Assembly: GCA_016946835.1 (NCBI GenBank)
Contig: JACVTC010000154.1
Span: 283,501 to 347,500 of the forward strand
Direction of reading: 5' to 3'
Source: Neocallimastix lanati (nom. inval.)
Taxonomy: Eukaryota > Neocallimastigomycota > Neocallimastigomycetes > Neocallimastigales > Neocallimastigaceae
Length of the DNA stretch: 64,000 nucleotides
The notes under the pieces are model-generated. The model made no database searches. It was not told the origin of the DNA and saw nothing but the letters and a program-made list of their open reading frames with translations. A program made the position numbers and the translations under genes. Below, piece by piece: positions 12,260-23,199 of this stretch; within the stretch, counting starts at the first letter, position 1, and each line of letters starts with the position of its first letter.

Positions 12260-15200
12260 CCTAAACGGACAATTCGAAAGAATATACAAAAAGGGTATGT
12301 ACAAAGGAATGTATAAAAATAATAATTTTTCTATTGGAGAAGTATTTTATGTTCCAAACATACAAAATAATTTAATTTCCACTCATTACCTATGTAAAAA
12401 AGGCTTCAAATTAGTAATGGATATGCATAACAATAAAGAAAGACTCCAAATATTTAAAAATAATAAACTAATTACTACCGTTTATACAAATGATGAAAAC
12501 CTCTTTACTTTAAATACAAGCTCAATGAAAAATATAGGTTATAATAAAAACAATGTCGATTTAAAATTATGGCATGCTAGATTAGGCCACTATTACAATC
12601 AAAATCTTCAAAAATTTCTAGAAAACAACAACATTAAGGAAGAAAAGAATGATAATATAAATTGTGAAGATTGCAAAATATGTAAACTCAAGAAAAAACC
12701 ATTCAACAAAACAATCAACAAGAGTTCCTCACCATTACAAGTCATTCATTCTGATATAGTCGGACCACTAAAGCCTTCACCATCATTTAGTGGATACAAA
12801 TATTATATAACATTCATAGATGACTTCAGTAGAAAATGTTGGGTCTACTTACTGAAACACAAATCTGAAGCAGTACAAAAATTTATTGAATTTCATAAAC
12901 TTATGAAAAATACTTGTAATTACAATATAAAAGAAGTAAGATCTGATAACGGTTTAGAATATAACAATTCTAATTTTATAAATTATCTTAAAAATAATGG
13001 AATTATATTTAATCATTCAACACCAGGTAATCCCCAACAAAATGGTCGGGCTGAAAGAATTAATCAGACATTAGATAACTGAGCGAAAACATTACTTGGT
13101 GCAGCTAAATTATCACCTATTTTATGGGATGAAGCTATTAAATGTGCATGTATATTGTATGATTTAAATCCGCACCAAGGAATTAATTTTAAAATCCCGA
13201 ACGAGGTATTTTTTAATAAGAAAATTGATATATCTAAACTTAAAGTGTTTGGATGTAAAGTATTTTTCCTTAATAGATACAAACAAGGAAAATTTGAAAA
13301 TAATACAAAACCAGGTATTTTCTTAGGATACTCATTAGATTCTCCAGGTTATCGTGTCCTCGACATTACTTAAACAATAATTATAGTTCGTGACGCATAC
13401 TTCAATGAAAGTACTCTAGGTTCACTTGGCACATCATTTTTTCATTCCTCAAATCCTTCAGATAAACAAATTGAGGGGGAACTGGACTCACAACATGATT
13501 CACAACATCAATTTAGTCAATCTATTTATCATAATGAATTTGAAATGAATGAAAACAAACCGAATAAAATTAATATTGAAGATAATATTGATTTAATGGA
13601 TAAATACAATAATGAAAACATGTTGGATAATAATTCATAAAACGAAATAATTAATGAAAACAAAATTAATGATGATAAAATCAATGAAGATAAAATTAAT
13701 GAAAATCAAAAATTAGCTGAAAAACAAGAGGAAATACTCAAAAATTCAAATATTGAAGATAATATAAAAATTTCATCAAACGAAAACCATGCCAAAACCC
13801 TACATGATAATAGTAAAAGTAATGAAAATAGCACTTTTATTAATAGAAATAACGATAATAACATAAAGGGTATAAAAATCACAAAAAATGATTTTTTGAA
13901 CAAAAATGTGAAAAAAAGTTTTATTAATAAAAATTTGAATAAAAATTTCAAAAATTTCAAATTTAAGAATAAATTAAAAATTTCAAACCTTAGTAATTAT
14001 AAAAATTTATCTAAATCAAACCTTAATAATTATGAAATTTTAGACCAGAAACTTATTGAGAATAGAATTGAAAGCAATCATAAAAATCTGGCTAATATGA
14101 AGATGAATGAAAAATCAAATTTGGAAAATAATAAAATATATGATAATAATAAAATGAATGACTATAATTCAGAGAACGAATCTGAGGACAGTTTTAGTGA
14201 TCTGGAACCTTTAGATAAAAGAAAACTAAGAAAGAACAAAGAAAAGAACTTTAAATTTAATATTAAAAGAAATAATAAAATTTTCGATAAACTAGTAAAC
14301 AAAAATGATAAAATTGATAACGAGAAAACAAAAAACTATCGAAAAAGAAAAAGAAAAAATTATCAATCGAATGAAGAAAGAAAAATAAAAGATAGAATAT
14401 CTACATCAAATAAACCATCTTTTGAAAGGAAAACAGACTCAGATGAAAACGAAAGACACAAGAGAAACAGAGTCAATAATATTAATACATTAATTCCCAA
14501 GAATTATGAAGAAGCTATGAATTCAGAAAATGCGGACAAATGGAAAGACGTAATTAACAAAGAATTACAAAATTTATATGGAAATAATGTAATGAAAATT
14601 GTTGAAAATAAAAAAATCCCAAAAGGCATTAAGCCACTCGACGTTAAATGGGTTTTTACTATAAAAGATAATGGTATATATAAAGCTAGATTGGTCGTCA
14701 AAGATTTTCGACAAATTAAAGGAGTTGATTATAACTGCACCTATTCTCCTACAATAGAAATAGATAGTTTTAGATTAACTATTGCTATTGCATCTATATA
14801 TCTATATATAAATGGGATTTAAGACAAATCGATATTAAAGCTGCATATTTGAACGCTAAATTAGATGAGAAAATTTATGTACAAATTCCAATCGGTGATA
14901 AAAATTTCAAATGAGGAAAATCAGGATTATTACGAAAGGCTATCTATGGACTCAAACAAGCTGGAAGACAATGGTTTTACGAGATCTCCGGTTTTCTTAA
15001 GAAAATTGGGTTAATTCAGTATAATACAGTATAAAGTGTTTTATTTTAAAACAGATTATAATAATACAAAAACACTAATATAAAATAAATTCTTTTTATT
15101 AAAAACATTTGGTTTATTAAAAATCTTTTATTTAATAGTTCTTATTATGTTATGAACTATCAAATTATAAAAAAAATAACAATTACATTTTTTCAATTAA

Positions 15201-16490
15201 AGAAAATTTACAATATTTATATTTTTTCTTAATTATATTCTAATATATTAAATTAATTTAATTTACATATATTCAATTTAAATATTAATAATAATTAATT
15301 TTATAAAATAATAAAATATTTAAACTAAAACTAATTATAGTATAATTTTCTAATTAACTATTTTTTATTATAACTATTTAAATATTTTAACTAATTTAAA
15401 ATTAAACTAAAAACTATTAATAATATTAAACTATACTATTTAAATAAATAAAAATTTAACAATAACAGATTTGGCGAATTTTTCGTGACTAAATTATTTA
15501 ATTTCATATTTAATAAATATAAATTTAAATAATTTAAGTTCTAATTTATAATTTTAAATTTCAATTATTAATTTAAGGAGAAATAATTATTTAAAGTATT
15601 TAATTCATGTACGTAAATTTGATGTATGATTTTTCGTTTACATAAATTTATTGAAATACGCTTTAATTCATAAATTAATGTAAATTACATAATTTTACTC
15701 AAGATATCGTGGAAAAAATTTCATACATAAATTAATGTAATAATGAATTACATAAATTTATTAAAGATATAAAGATATCTTTACATACAGATAGTTGTTT
15801 ATTTGGTAAATATAAAAATAATAAATTATGCTTATTACTAACACTCTATGTTGATGATATACTAATTGCAGGAGAGAATAAAGAAATTACCGAAGTTGTT
15901 TCAAAGATAAAACGTAAATACAAGAGTCTCCACAGATAAATCAGCAAACAAAATTATTGGAATCAATATAGTTAAAACAAATAAAGTCTACAAAATTAAT
16001 CAAAAAGATTATATTGAAAAAATGTTAACTAACTACAACATAAACAATACTAAAATAACTAGAATACCATGTATTAATGCAAAATTAGAAGAAAGAGAAA
16101 ACTCTGAGAAAATTAATAAAACTGATTGGATCTCTATTATATGTATTAACAAAAACAAGACCTGACATAGCATTTGCAGTAAATCAAGCTGCAAGATTTT
16201 CTGAGAATCCAACAAAAGCTGATTTGAATGCAGGTATACAAATACTAAAATATCTTAAAAGTACCAAGGACTATTCAATTCATTATAACGGAAAGAAAAT
16301 TTTAAGAGCTTATTGTGATGCAGATTTCGCTGGATATAAAATACAAATATGTTCAAGATGAAATTATGAAAAATGAAATTAAATTAACATTCATTGGTTC
16401 TAACTCAATGATGGCAGATCCATTAACCAAAAGTATTTCTGGACCAAAGCTTAAATACTTCGCAGACTTCATCATGGAAATGTAGAAAAT
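12260..16490 (+). pseudogene. Copia integrase, reverse transcriptase and RNase H, many lesions
   Basis: The copia pol resumes with a GAG-pre-integrase zinc region (LWHARLGHYYNQN, then C-x2-C near 12662-12692) and the integrase core (HSDIVGPL, FIDDFSRKCWVYLL, VRSDNGLEYNN, NPQQNGRAERINQTLDN). In-frame stops follow at 13080-13082 (TGA), 13371-13373 and near 13638. A long Asn/Lys-rich linker runs to about 14500. The RT begins near 14630 (VKWVFTIKDNGIYKARLVVKDF), shifts frame near 14810, continues as DIKAAYLNAKLDEKIYVQIP and AIYGLKQAGRQWFYE, and is split by the solo LTR. YVDDILIAGE lies at about 15850-15880. RNase H text (LRAYCDADFAGY) is near 16305-16340. It is clearly dead. Confidence 0.92.
15030..15785 (-). 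mobile_element. Solo LTR of a gypsy relative, inside the copia RT
   Basis: 756 bp starting TATAAAG and ending CTTTACA on the plus strand, flanked by the 5-bp duplication TACAG (15025-15029, 15786-15790). The ends match the gypsy LTR family in the same orientation (coding would be on the minus strand), while the interior has diverged. It interrupts the copia reverse transcriptase between QYNT and the YVDD segment. A solo LTR is the usual result of LTR-LTR recombination. Confidence 0.93.
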
Positions 16491-16506
16491 GCCAATGTAA
16501 GGGGAA

Positions 16507-16770
16507 TGTTAAATATTACAGTTTTGTGTTTAATTACATTGTACATTATACTACATTATTAAGTGTAAAATATTTTTTTATTCGATAAAATAATGCAGTG
16601 TAACGTTAAATGTTACCAATGATGTTAGACTAGAAAATAAATATAAATAACATGTAATAACATATTCTTAAATGATGAAGGTCTTTCTAAAATATAAAAG
16701 CAATAAATAAATAAATAAACGCATAATAAAATATAAATATCATTTCAGAATTTAAGTGCTATATTTAACA
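16507..16770 (+). repeat. Right (3') LTR of the copia element
   Basis: 264 bp, TGTTAAATAT...ATATTTAACA, directly after the polypurine tract and followed by the TTATT duplication, after which the 38-bp minisatellite text resumes briefly (TTATTAATATCAATATA). Confidence 0.93.
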
Positions 16771-16775
16771 TTATT

Positions 16776-17099
16776 AATATCAATATACTTTTCAAAATTA
16801 ATTATGTTATTAAAAATATTAAATTCAATAAAAGATTTTTATTATTTTATTAAAATTCTAATTGTTATTATTATATTTTAATAATAATTGATTCATATTG
16901 ATCAAACATTATAAATATTACTATGCAAATAATTAATTATTTTAATAGGATCAATTATTCAATTCATATTGTTTTAATTTTTAATTCTTATATTATTTAA
17001 ATTAATATATATATATCGTTTATGAAAATATGAATTATAAATAATTAAAAATTATTTACTTTTTATTTAAATTTTTTTATTTACTATAATAAAATATAA
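16776..17099. other. AT-rich spacer without recognised gene
   Basis: After the resumed minisatellite fragment there is AT-rich sequence with no open frame of note. It may be the original DNA between the inverted arms. Confidence 0.5.
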
Positions 17100-17104
17100 T
17101 AATT

Positions 17105-17867
17105 TGTAAAGATATAATAAAATCTTTAATAATTAATTATTACATAATTAATTAATGTAATAAAATTACATAAATTTATGATTTACGTTTATGAAATTAA
17201 TTATAAATTTATGTAAACTTTTCATAAAGGATAAATTATTATTTAAATAATTTTGGATAATAAATTTAATCTAAATAATTTATTTAAGTTAGTTAATTTA
17301 GTTTATTTAATTTAGTTATTTTAGTTTAGTTAGTTAATTTAGTTTAGTTAGTTTAAAATACTTTAAAATTAATTTCGGAATAGTTTTAAATAGTTAAAAT
17401 TAGTTTAAATAGTTTATAAAAATAGTTTTGAATTGTAAGTATATAAACATTAGTATTAATAATATTTAAATAATAAATAAATAATAAATGAGTTTTTATT
17501 GAATTTAATTATTATTGTAAAAAAGTTGAAAGTTTATTGAATTAATTATTGTTTAGTTTTAGTTAATTATTATTTAATAAAATTATTAATAAATATTTTG
17601 TTTATAAATAAATAGTAATATATGTATATTAAATAGGTTTGATATATTAAAATATAATCATGAAAAAATATAAATACATGTAAAATTCATTATTTAAATC
17701 GATGTATTAGTTATTGACTATCAAATAGTTAATAACGAGAAGAGATTTATTTTTAATTTAATAAAAGATTATTTATTAAAAAAAAGGAATTTTTTATTAC
17801 GTGTTTTTATATATATATATTTTGTGTATTTTGTTATTTGTAATCTGTTTCATATAAACTTTTTACA
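17105..17867 (+). mobile_element. Second solo LTR, opposite orientation
   Basis: 763 bp starting TGTAAAGATATAAT and ending TTTTTACA, flanked by the 5-bp duplication TAATT (17100-17104, 17868-17872). Its start matches the reverse complement of the end of the gypsy LTR family, and its end (TTTGTAATCTGTTTC...) matches the reverse complement of the 15030-15785 LTR start. It therefore comes from the same family inserted the other way round. Here the terminal dinucleotides are the canonical TG...CA. Confidence 0.9.
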
Positions 17868-17872
17868 TAATT

Positions 17873-18149
17873 AAAAGACAAACATTATTATAACTAAAAT
17901 TTTTTTTTTTTAGAAAAATAAATGAAAAAAAATTAAAATATGATTTCTATATATATAAATAATTATTATATTTTTTATTTTATTTTATTTTATATTTATT
18001 TCATCTATATACTTTATTATTTAATATTTTTATATATGTTAAACTTATATATATTTATATGGTTTATATATTATCTTAATTTTTAAAAAAATAATATTTA
18101 GTTTAATAAAATTTAAAATTAATATATAAAAAATCTATTTTTTATTTAT
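17873..18149. other. AT-rich spacer downstream of the secreted-protein gene
   Basis: No gene seen. It is T-rich and A-rich sequence between the solo LTR and the stop codon of the minus-strand gene at 18150. Confidence 0.5.
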
Positions 18150-18597
18150 TTAACCACGCCAACACCAGCCATATTCAGTAAGATAGTATTTACCAACTAT
18201 ATCATAAACACGATCATGATTAACATAACCTCTCCATGAAAATCCACCTCTTGTGTTATTTGGTGTGTAATAACATCCATTTTTGGTACTTATATGTCTA
18301 GTAATCCATTTACATTTATCTGGATTTTTATATTGTGTATCTCTATGATATGCTCCAACAGGGATTTCTCTATAATTAGCTACTGAATTAGGGAGAAAAC
18401 AGTCATAAAATCCACAATTACTATTTTTTTATAATACCATAACCTTTACATATATATGTATTTTTGCAATCTCTAGAATTAAGGAAATATAGATGAGATA
18501 TATCTGTATATATAGCTGGTCCAACCAATTTTATACCACAAACATAAGTAATGCATGCAGTAGCAATTAACAAAGCAGTTAATAAATTTTTAAACAT
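18150..18597 (-). pseudogene. Small secreted cysteine-rich protein, one-base frameshift
   Basis: Minus-strand ATG at 18597-18595 opens MFKNLLTALLIATACITYVC, a clear signal peptide (hydrophobic core LLTALLIATACI). The frame runs to a run of seven Ts on the plus strand (18424-18430). With that run one base shorter, the frame would continue to TAA at 18152-18150, giving about 148 residues with about nine cysteines and aromatic-rich C-terminal text (RGGFSWRGY, then YGWCWRG). As written it stops early. The protein is not one I recognise. The signal peptide plus paired cysteines suggest an extracellular, disulfide-stabilised protein. Its base composition is less extreme than its surroundings, so it was under coding constraint. 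The single-base change in a homopolymer may be a recent mutation or a sequencing error. It lies inside the transposon nest, next to the foldback repeat and the right inverted arm. Confidence 0.75.
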
Positions 18598-18900
18598 TTT
18601 AATTTATAAAATTAATACTTTAATATAATATTATAAAAAATACTAATTATAAACCTATTTATATATTTATTTTTTTTTAATTATTCAATTATGTAATTAC
18701 GTATGTAATTCTGTTGATAATATAAACAAGGTATTAATAATAATTAATATTATTTAAAATAAAATAAAAAAATATAATAATTATTTTATATAGTAATTAT
18801 ATATATATATATATATTTTTATTTAATTTTCTAAAAAAAATTATTTTAGTCATAATAAACGTTTGTCTTAATTATTTTTATTATCATTTAAAAAATTATT
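18598..18900. other. AT-rich region upstream of the secreted-protein gene
   Basis: Presumably includes the promoter of the minus-strand gene. It contains an AT dinucleotide run (about 18798-18815). No transcription-factor site can be named from sequence alone. Confidence 0.4.
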
Positions 18901-19096
18901 TATTCATTTATAATTTATTTATTCATTTATTTATTTATTACATTATAATACGAAATACACTACAACAAAATACAAATTTATGTAATAAAAATTTTCGAAA
19001 TGACACACCCCCTTTGTTGTAGTGCATTTCAGAAAACATGGCGTATTATAATGTAATAAATAAATAAATTAATAAATAAATTATAAATGAATAAAT
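18901..19096. repeat. Foldback (MITE-like) inverted repeat
   Basis: 18901-18952 (TATTCATTTATAATTTATTT onward, ending TTATAATACG) pairs with 19042-19095 in reverse complement with few mismatches. Inside that, CACTACAACAAA (18958-18969) pairs perfectly with TTTGTTGTAGTG (19013-19024). The loop contains a block, CAAAATACAAATTT to TTTTCGAAATG, that recurs at about 21532-21566. No ORF. The structure resembles a small non-autonomous DNA element; the family is not certain. Confidence 0.8.
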
Positions 19097-19102
19097 TTTT
19101 AA

Positions 19103-21097
19103 ATTGATATTGATATTAATAAAAATTTAACTAGTTTCAAATAAATCGGTTTTAGTTATAAATTACTTAATAAAAATAACTAAAAATTAATTTCTATTAA
19201 GATTATTAAATAAACACAATAGGTAAATAAATTTGTATTTTTCTAGCATTTTTTTAAATTATGATTATTTAATTTTTATTTAAACCATTATAAATATAAA
19301 TTTAAAATAAATAAATTTGTATTTTTCTAGCATTTTTTTAAATTAAGATTATTTATTTTAAATTAATATTTATATCGTTTAAATCAATTAAGCAATCTTT
19401 CTATAATTTAACTAATTCAATTCTGTTGTATCCATTATAAAATAAATTTATTTCCTTACTTTTGTAATTTTCAATTAAAATTTTAATTTCATCAGTTGCA
19501 CTAAATATTTTTTGCTTTTTTTTCCAAGTTCCTTTAGTGTTCTCCTTTGGTAATCATTATAAGATAAGTTTTCTTCTTCTTTTAATATATATATTTATAA
19601 AATAAAGGTTTATTTGGAAATATATTATTTAAGTAGCTAATATAAGATTCTGATGCATTGTTTGTTAAATGCTCTATATTTTCATAATAATTCCAATCAT
19701 TAACATTATACTTAAGTAGATAATTTTTATTAAAATATTCTAAAAATTGTAGAAAATTATTATACTTTTTTTTTTTTGAAAAATTCTTTTTATTATAATA
19801 TAAATATCAAATATATAGTTAAGGTTCATAAAGGGTAAGTTCGAAATAACTTTATAATAAATAAATACATCATTATTATTCTTCACTTTATGATAACATA
19901 ATATATTTTTTTGTTTTTCTAATGATCTTTTGTAATGCCAAACACAATATTTAATATTTATATTGGGAAAAACTTTTTTTGCGGCATTAGATATACCTTG
20001 TTCAAAATCACAATGAAAATCAATTGTAGTAATTAATGTATTACACCTAAATTTATTTGCTTTTTTTTTTTATTTCTTTAAATGATGTTTCATATGTAGA
20101 TTGTTTTTTATTTTTTAATATAGAAACGGAAGTAGTGCAAAACATATTAAATTACCCAACATAAGTTCTTGTTATAAATAACTGATAACTAAATTTCGGT
20201 GCTGCATAAAATGTACCGTCCGCAAATATATTTTTATGATAATTCGAAAATAAATATGCTTGGAATGGTGATTGAAAGATTATTAGATCAGTATTTTTAA
20301 ATATCATAAAATTTTCATTTCTTTTCGTTTTATAATATTTTGATTCAATGGGAATATCATCAAAACTTTCTATGTTTGGAGGAAATTGTTTATTTATATT
20401 TCTTATTATTTGGGATCTAATTGTACTATATTCGGGACATATAAGTCCCATTTCTTGAGAAACGGCATTAAATATATGTTTAGGTTTTATATCCATAGGA
20501 ATTGAATTTTTCTTAATTTCTTCCTTAATTTTATGTTTTGCTACTGATATAGGCACATCAATTTCTTTTTCGAGATGGTTATGTAAACTTTCATATTTTA
20601 AAACCTCCTTTTTATTATTTAAAATAATTAAAGATTTACATTTATTTAAAGTCTTATATTCAGTGCATCTATAAATTTTTGATTTATCTTTCCTTTGAAA
20701 TGAAAAATTAACTTTGTGTTTTTTATTAATAATAATTTGTTCATTTCCTCGATTTGTTTCACTTATTTCAATTTCTATATTGTCTTCCATTGATAATTAA
20801 AAATTTTCAATAAAATATTTTAATAAATATACTTTTAATGCTTTGAAACTTTTTTTTTTTTAATATTTAAAATAATAAACCATTTTTTAATTAATTATAT
20901 AATTATTTAAATAATTATTTAATTATTAATTATTTATTATTTCTTTATTTACTATTTTATTTATTTATTTATTTATTTTTTTTATTTTTTATTTTTTATT
21001 TTATTTTATTTTATTTCTTTTTTTTTAATGTTTAAAAAATAAATTTTTATATATTTTTATTTTATATTTTAATGTTTAAAAAAAAAGTTTTCTTATT
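19103..21097 (-). repeat. Right arm of the 1.95-kb inverted repeat
   Basis: Reverse complement of 1615-3560. The match runs from the ATTGATATTGATATT sequence at 19103 to GTTTTCTTAT ending at about 21096. A short extra block near 21036-21075 (a second ATGTTTAAAAAA unit) makes this arm slightly longer. Near-identity of the arms points to recent duplication or gene conversion. Confidence 0.92.
19410..20790 (-). pseudogene. Broken FLYWCH/MULE-type transposase (right copy)
   Basis: Inverted copy of the relic at 1873-3250. The 212-codon part (20790-20152) translates identically to the left copy and stops at the same place. The downstream MULE segments (DFE block near 19965-20025, TNN-x2-E block near 19640-19665) carry the same frame breaks. 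The A-run that shifts the frame near 20061-20071 differs by one base from the left copy. As neither copy can make the full protein, movement of this pair would have needed a transposase from elsewhere. Confidence 0.85.
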
Positions 21098-21668
21098 TCT
21101 TATTTTTTTTTTTTTTTTTTTTTTATTTTTTAAGCATTAAAAAATAAAATGTTTATTTATTTTTATTTTATTTTTCAATGTTAAATAGAAATACCTAACC
21201 TAATTATTATTTATTGAAGTGTTGTATTTCGCCAAAAGTTGAATTTCGTCCAGTTGAAATTCGCCAAATTCTTGGTGGCTTATAAATTTACGTCATAAAA
21301 TATCACCACAATTATTATTCACGCCATATTGTGAATATATGGCTTTTTAAAAATTGTAGAAAAAGCCACAAAAATATGATACAATTAGATATACGCCCTA
21401 CGTAAGATTACATGTTTGAAAATTTTTGAGAATTGTAATTTTATTTATTTAATTAATTAATTATTATTCATTAAAATTTTAATAAAATTAAGTGGCTTAA
21501 AATTAAAAATATTTAAGCCATACAGCAAAATACAAATTTTTGTAATAAAATTTTCGAAATGCGCACTCCCCTGTAAAAATTAAAACTATTGTATACTAGT
21601 ACTCTTTATTATAAAATATATAAATAAAAATGACATAATTATATACAATAAAATACAAACTCTTATCA
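21098..21668. other. Spacer with several short inverted repeats
   Basis: No gene. About 21225-21280 has ATTTCGCCAAAAG and AATTCGCCAAATTC near-repeats, 21342-21368 pairs GGCTTTTT with AAAAAGCC, and about 21492-21525 pairs TGGCTTAAA with TTTAAGCCA. At 21532-21566 a block ending TTTTCGAAATG matches the loop of the foldback at 18901-19096. This looks like remains of small DNA elements. Confidence 0.6.
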
Positions 21669-22009
21669 ATAATAATAATAGTAATAATAAAATAATACTA
21701 ATAATAATAATAAAATAATAATAATAATAAAATAATAATAATAATAAAATAATAATAATAAAATAATAATAAAATAATAATAATAAATTAATAATAATAA
21801 AATAATAATAATAAAATAATAATAATAAAATAATAAATTAATAATAATAAAATAATAATAATAAAATAATAATAATAAAATAATAAAGTAATAATAATAA
21901 AATAATAATAATAAAATAATAATAATAAAATAATAAAGTAATAATAATAATGATAATAATAATAATAATAAAATAAAAATAAAAATAATAATAATAATAA
22001 TAAAATAAA

Positions 22010-22060
<51 letters not shown>

Positions 22061-22061
22061 T
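21669..22061. repeat. AAT trinucleotide array, about 390 bp
   Basis: Nearly continuous AAT/AATAAT with regularly placed AAAATAAT, TTAATAAT and GTAATAAT interruptions. The interruptions repeat in order (blocks ending AATTAATAATAAT, then AAGTAATAATAAT twice), showing expansion of a longer unit as well as of the triplet. Confidence 0.95.
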
Positions 22062-22290
22062 GTTGAGAGTTATGAATTTATGGTTTATAATTATGTCAAT
22101 TTTATTAATATATTTTATGATAAAGAGTTACTAGCACTTAATTATTCTAAATTAAATGCTTTTATATTAATACATTGTGGCTTATACATTATTTATATTA
22201 CAATATGTTTCAATACATTTGAAGCTTATTTTTCATACATTTCACATATTCTAACAATAATAATATATATTATAATAATAATAAATCAAA

Positions 22291-22325
<35 letters not shown>

Positions 22326-23199
22326 AGAAATATAAAATATTAATATATTATATATAAATATTATTAAATCATTAAATAAATATTAATAAATATTAAATAA
22401 ATATCAAATATAAAAATTTATTACTAAAAATTTATTTTTTTATATTAATAATTTTTATATATTCATCTTCTATTTTTTAATTTTATTTTTTATGCACTAT
22501 TTTATTTATTTAAAGAAATATATTAATAGTATTTTTTTTTTATATTAATAAACTCTTTATATTTCTCTAGATAAATTAACATTTCTTTTGTATAATTATC
22601 TTTTGTAATATATTTTTCTATATAAAATTAATATAAATATAAAGTAATAAAGAAATAATTTTAAAAAATATCAATATCAGATATTACATTTTAATATGTA
22701 ATTTATTGAATATACTTGAAAGATTAATCAAAATTAAAATTTATTTTAAAATGATTTCTTATAAAAATTTGATTCAGACTTTGAATTGAAACAAAATAAT
22801 TAATAAGAAGTAAAATTAAATGAATATATCATTGAAATGAGTATATTATTATACGTATTGAAGGATATATATAAATATATTAAATTAAAAGTATAAATAA
22901 ATAAATAATAAAGGATAAGATGTAATATTATTTTAAGAAAAAAAATAATAAATAATTAATTAAATAAAATCAAATAAAAATTAATTAATATAGTAAATTA
23001 GTTGTTGATTTATGAGCATTGTAATTATACATTATGAAAATAAACTATTAAATGAAAATAAAAATATATAATATATATTTTTAAATTTAATATATGGAAT
23101 TGATAAGTTACTAATTGTAATATATTAATATATTTATATGTATATTTTTATATTTTTATATTTTTATAGATTTTAATTTCATAATTATAATATATAAAA
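22062..23199. other. Intergenic AT-rich sequence upstream of the RRM gene
   Basis: No supported gene. It contains a T-run at about 22294-22320 and low-complexity AT sequence. A short reading frame at 22080-22343 has no coding character beyond one octapeptide (see rejected items). Promoter elements cannot be named. Confidence 0.5.

Larger units (their letters stand above)
3779..16770 (+). mobile_element. Ty1/copia LTR retrotransposon, decayed, with nested insertions
   Basis: The element is bounded by LTRs at 3779-4055 and 16507-16770, both starting TGTTAAATAT and ending ATATTTAACA. It has a perfect 5-bp target duplication TTATT (3774-3778 and 16771-16775). Removing the nested gypsy element plus its duplicated CCTAA, and the solo LTR plus its duplicated TACAG, leaves about 5.44 kb, a normal copia length. 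The order is gag, protease, integrase, reverse transcriptase, RNase H on the plus strand, which is copia-type. The polypurine tract AAGGGGAA (about 16499-16506) directly precedes the right LTR. Both coding parts carry stops and frameshifts. The two LTRs differ at roughly ten sites plus a small duplication, so this is the oldest datable insertion in the nest. Confidence 0.95.

Noticed and set aside
13706-13960. Minus-strand 84-codon frame rich in Phe and Leu.
   Set aside because: It is the shadow of the Asn/Lys-rich linker of the copia polyprotein on the other strand.
22080-22343. 87-codon frame containing YDKELLAL, resembling a gypsy RNase H motif (YDKELLAI).
   Set aside because: Only eight residues match, the rest is AT-rich translation, and no neighbouring RT or RNase H text is readable on either side.
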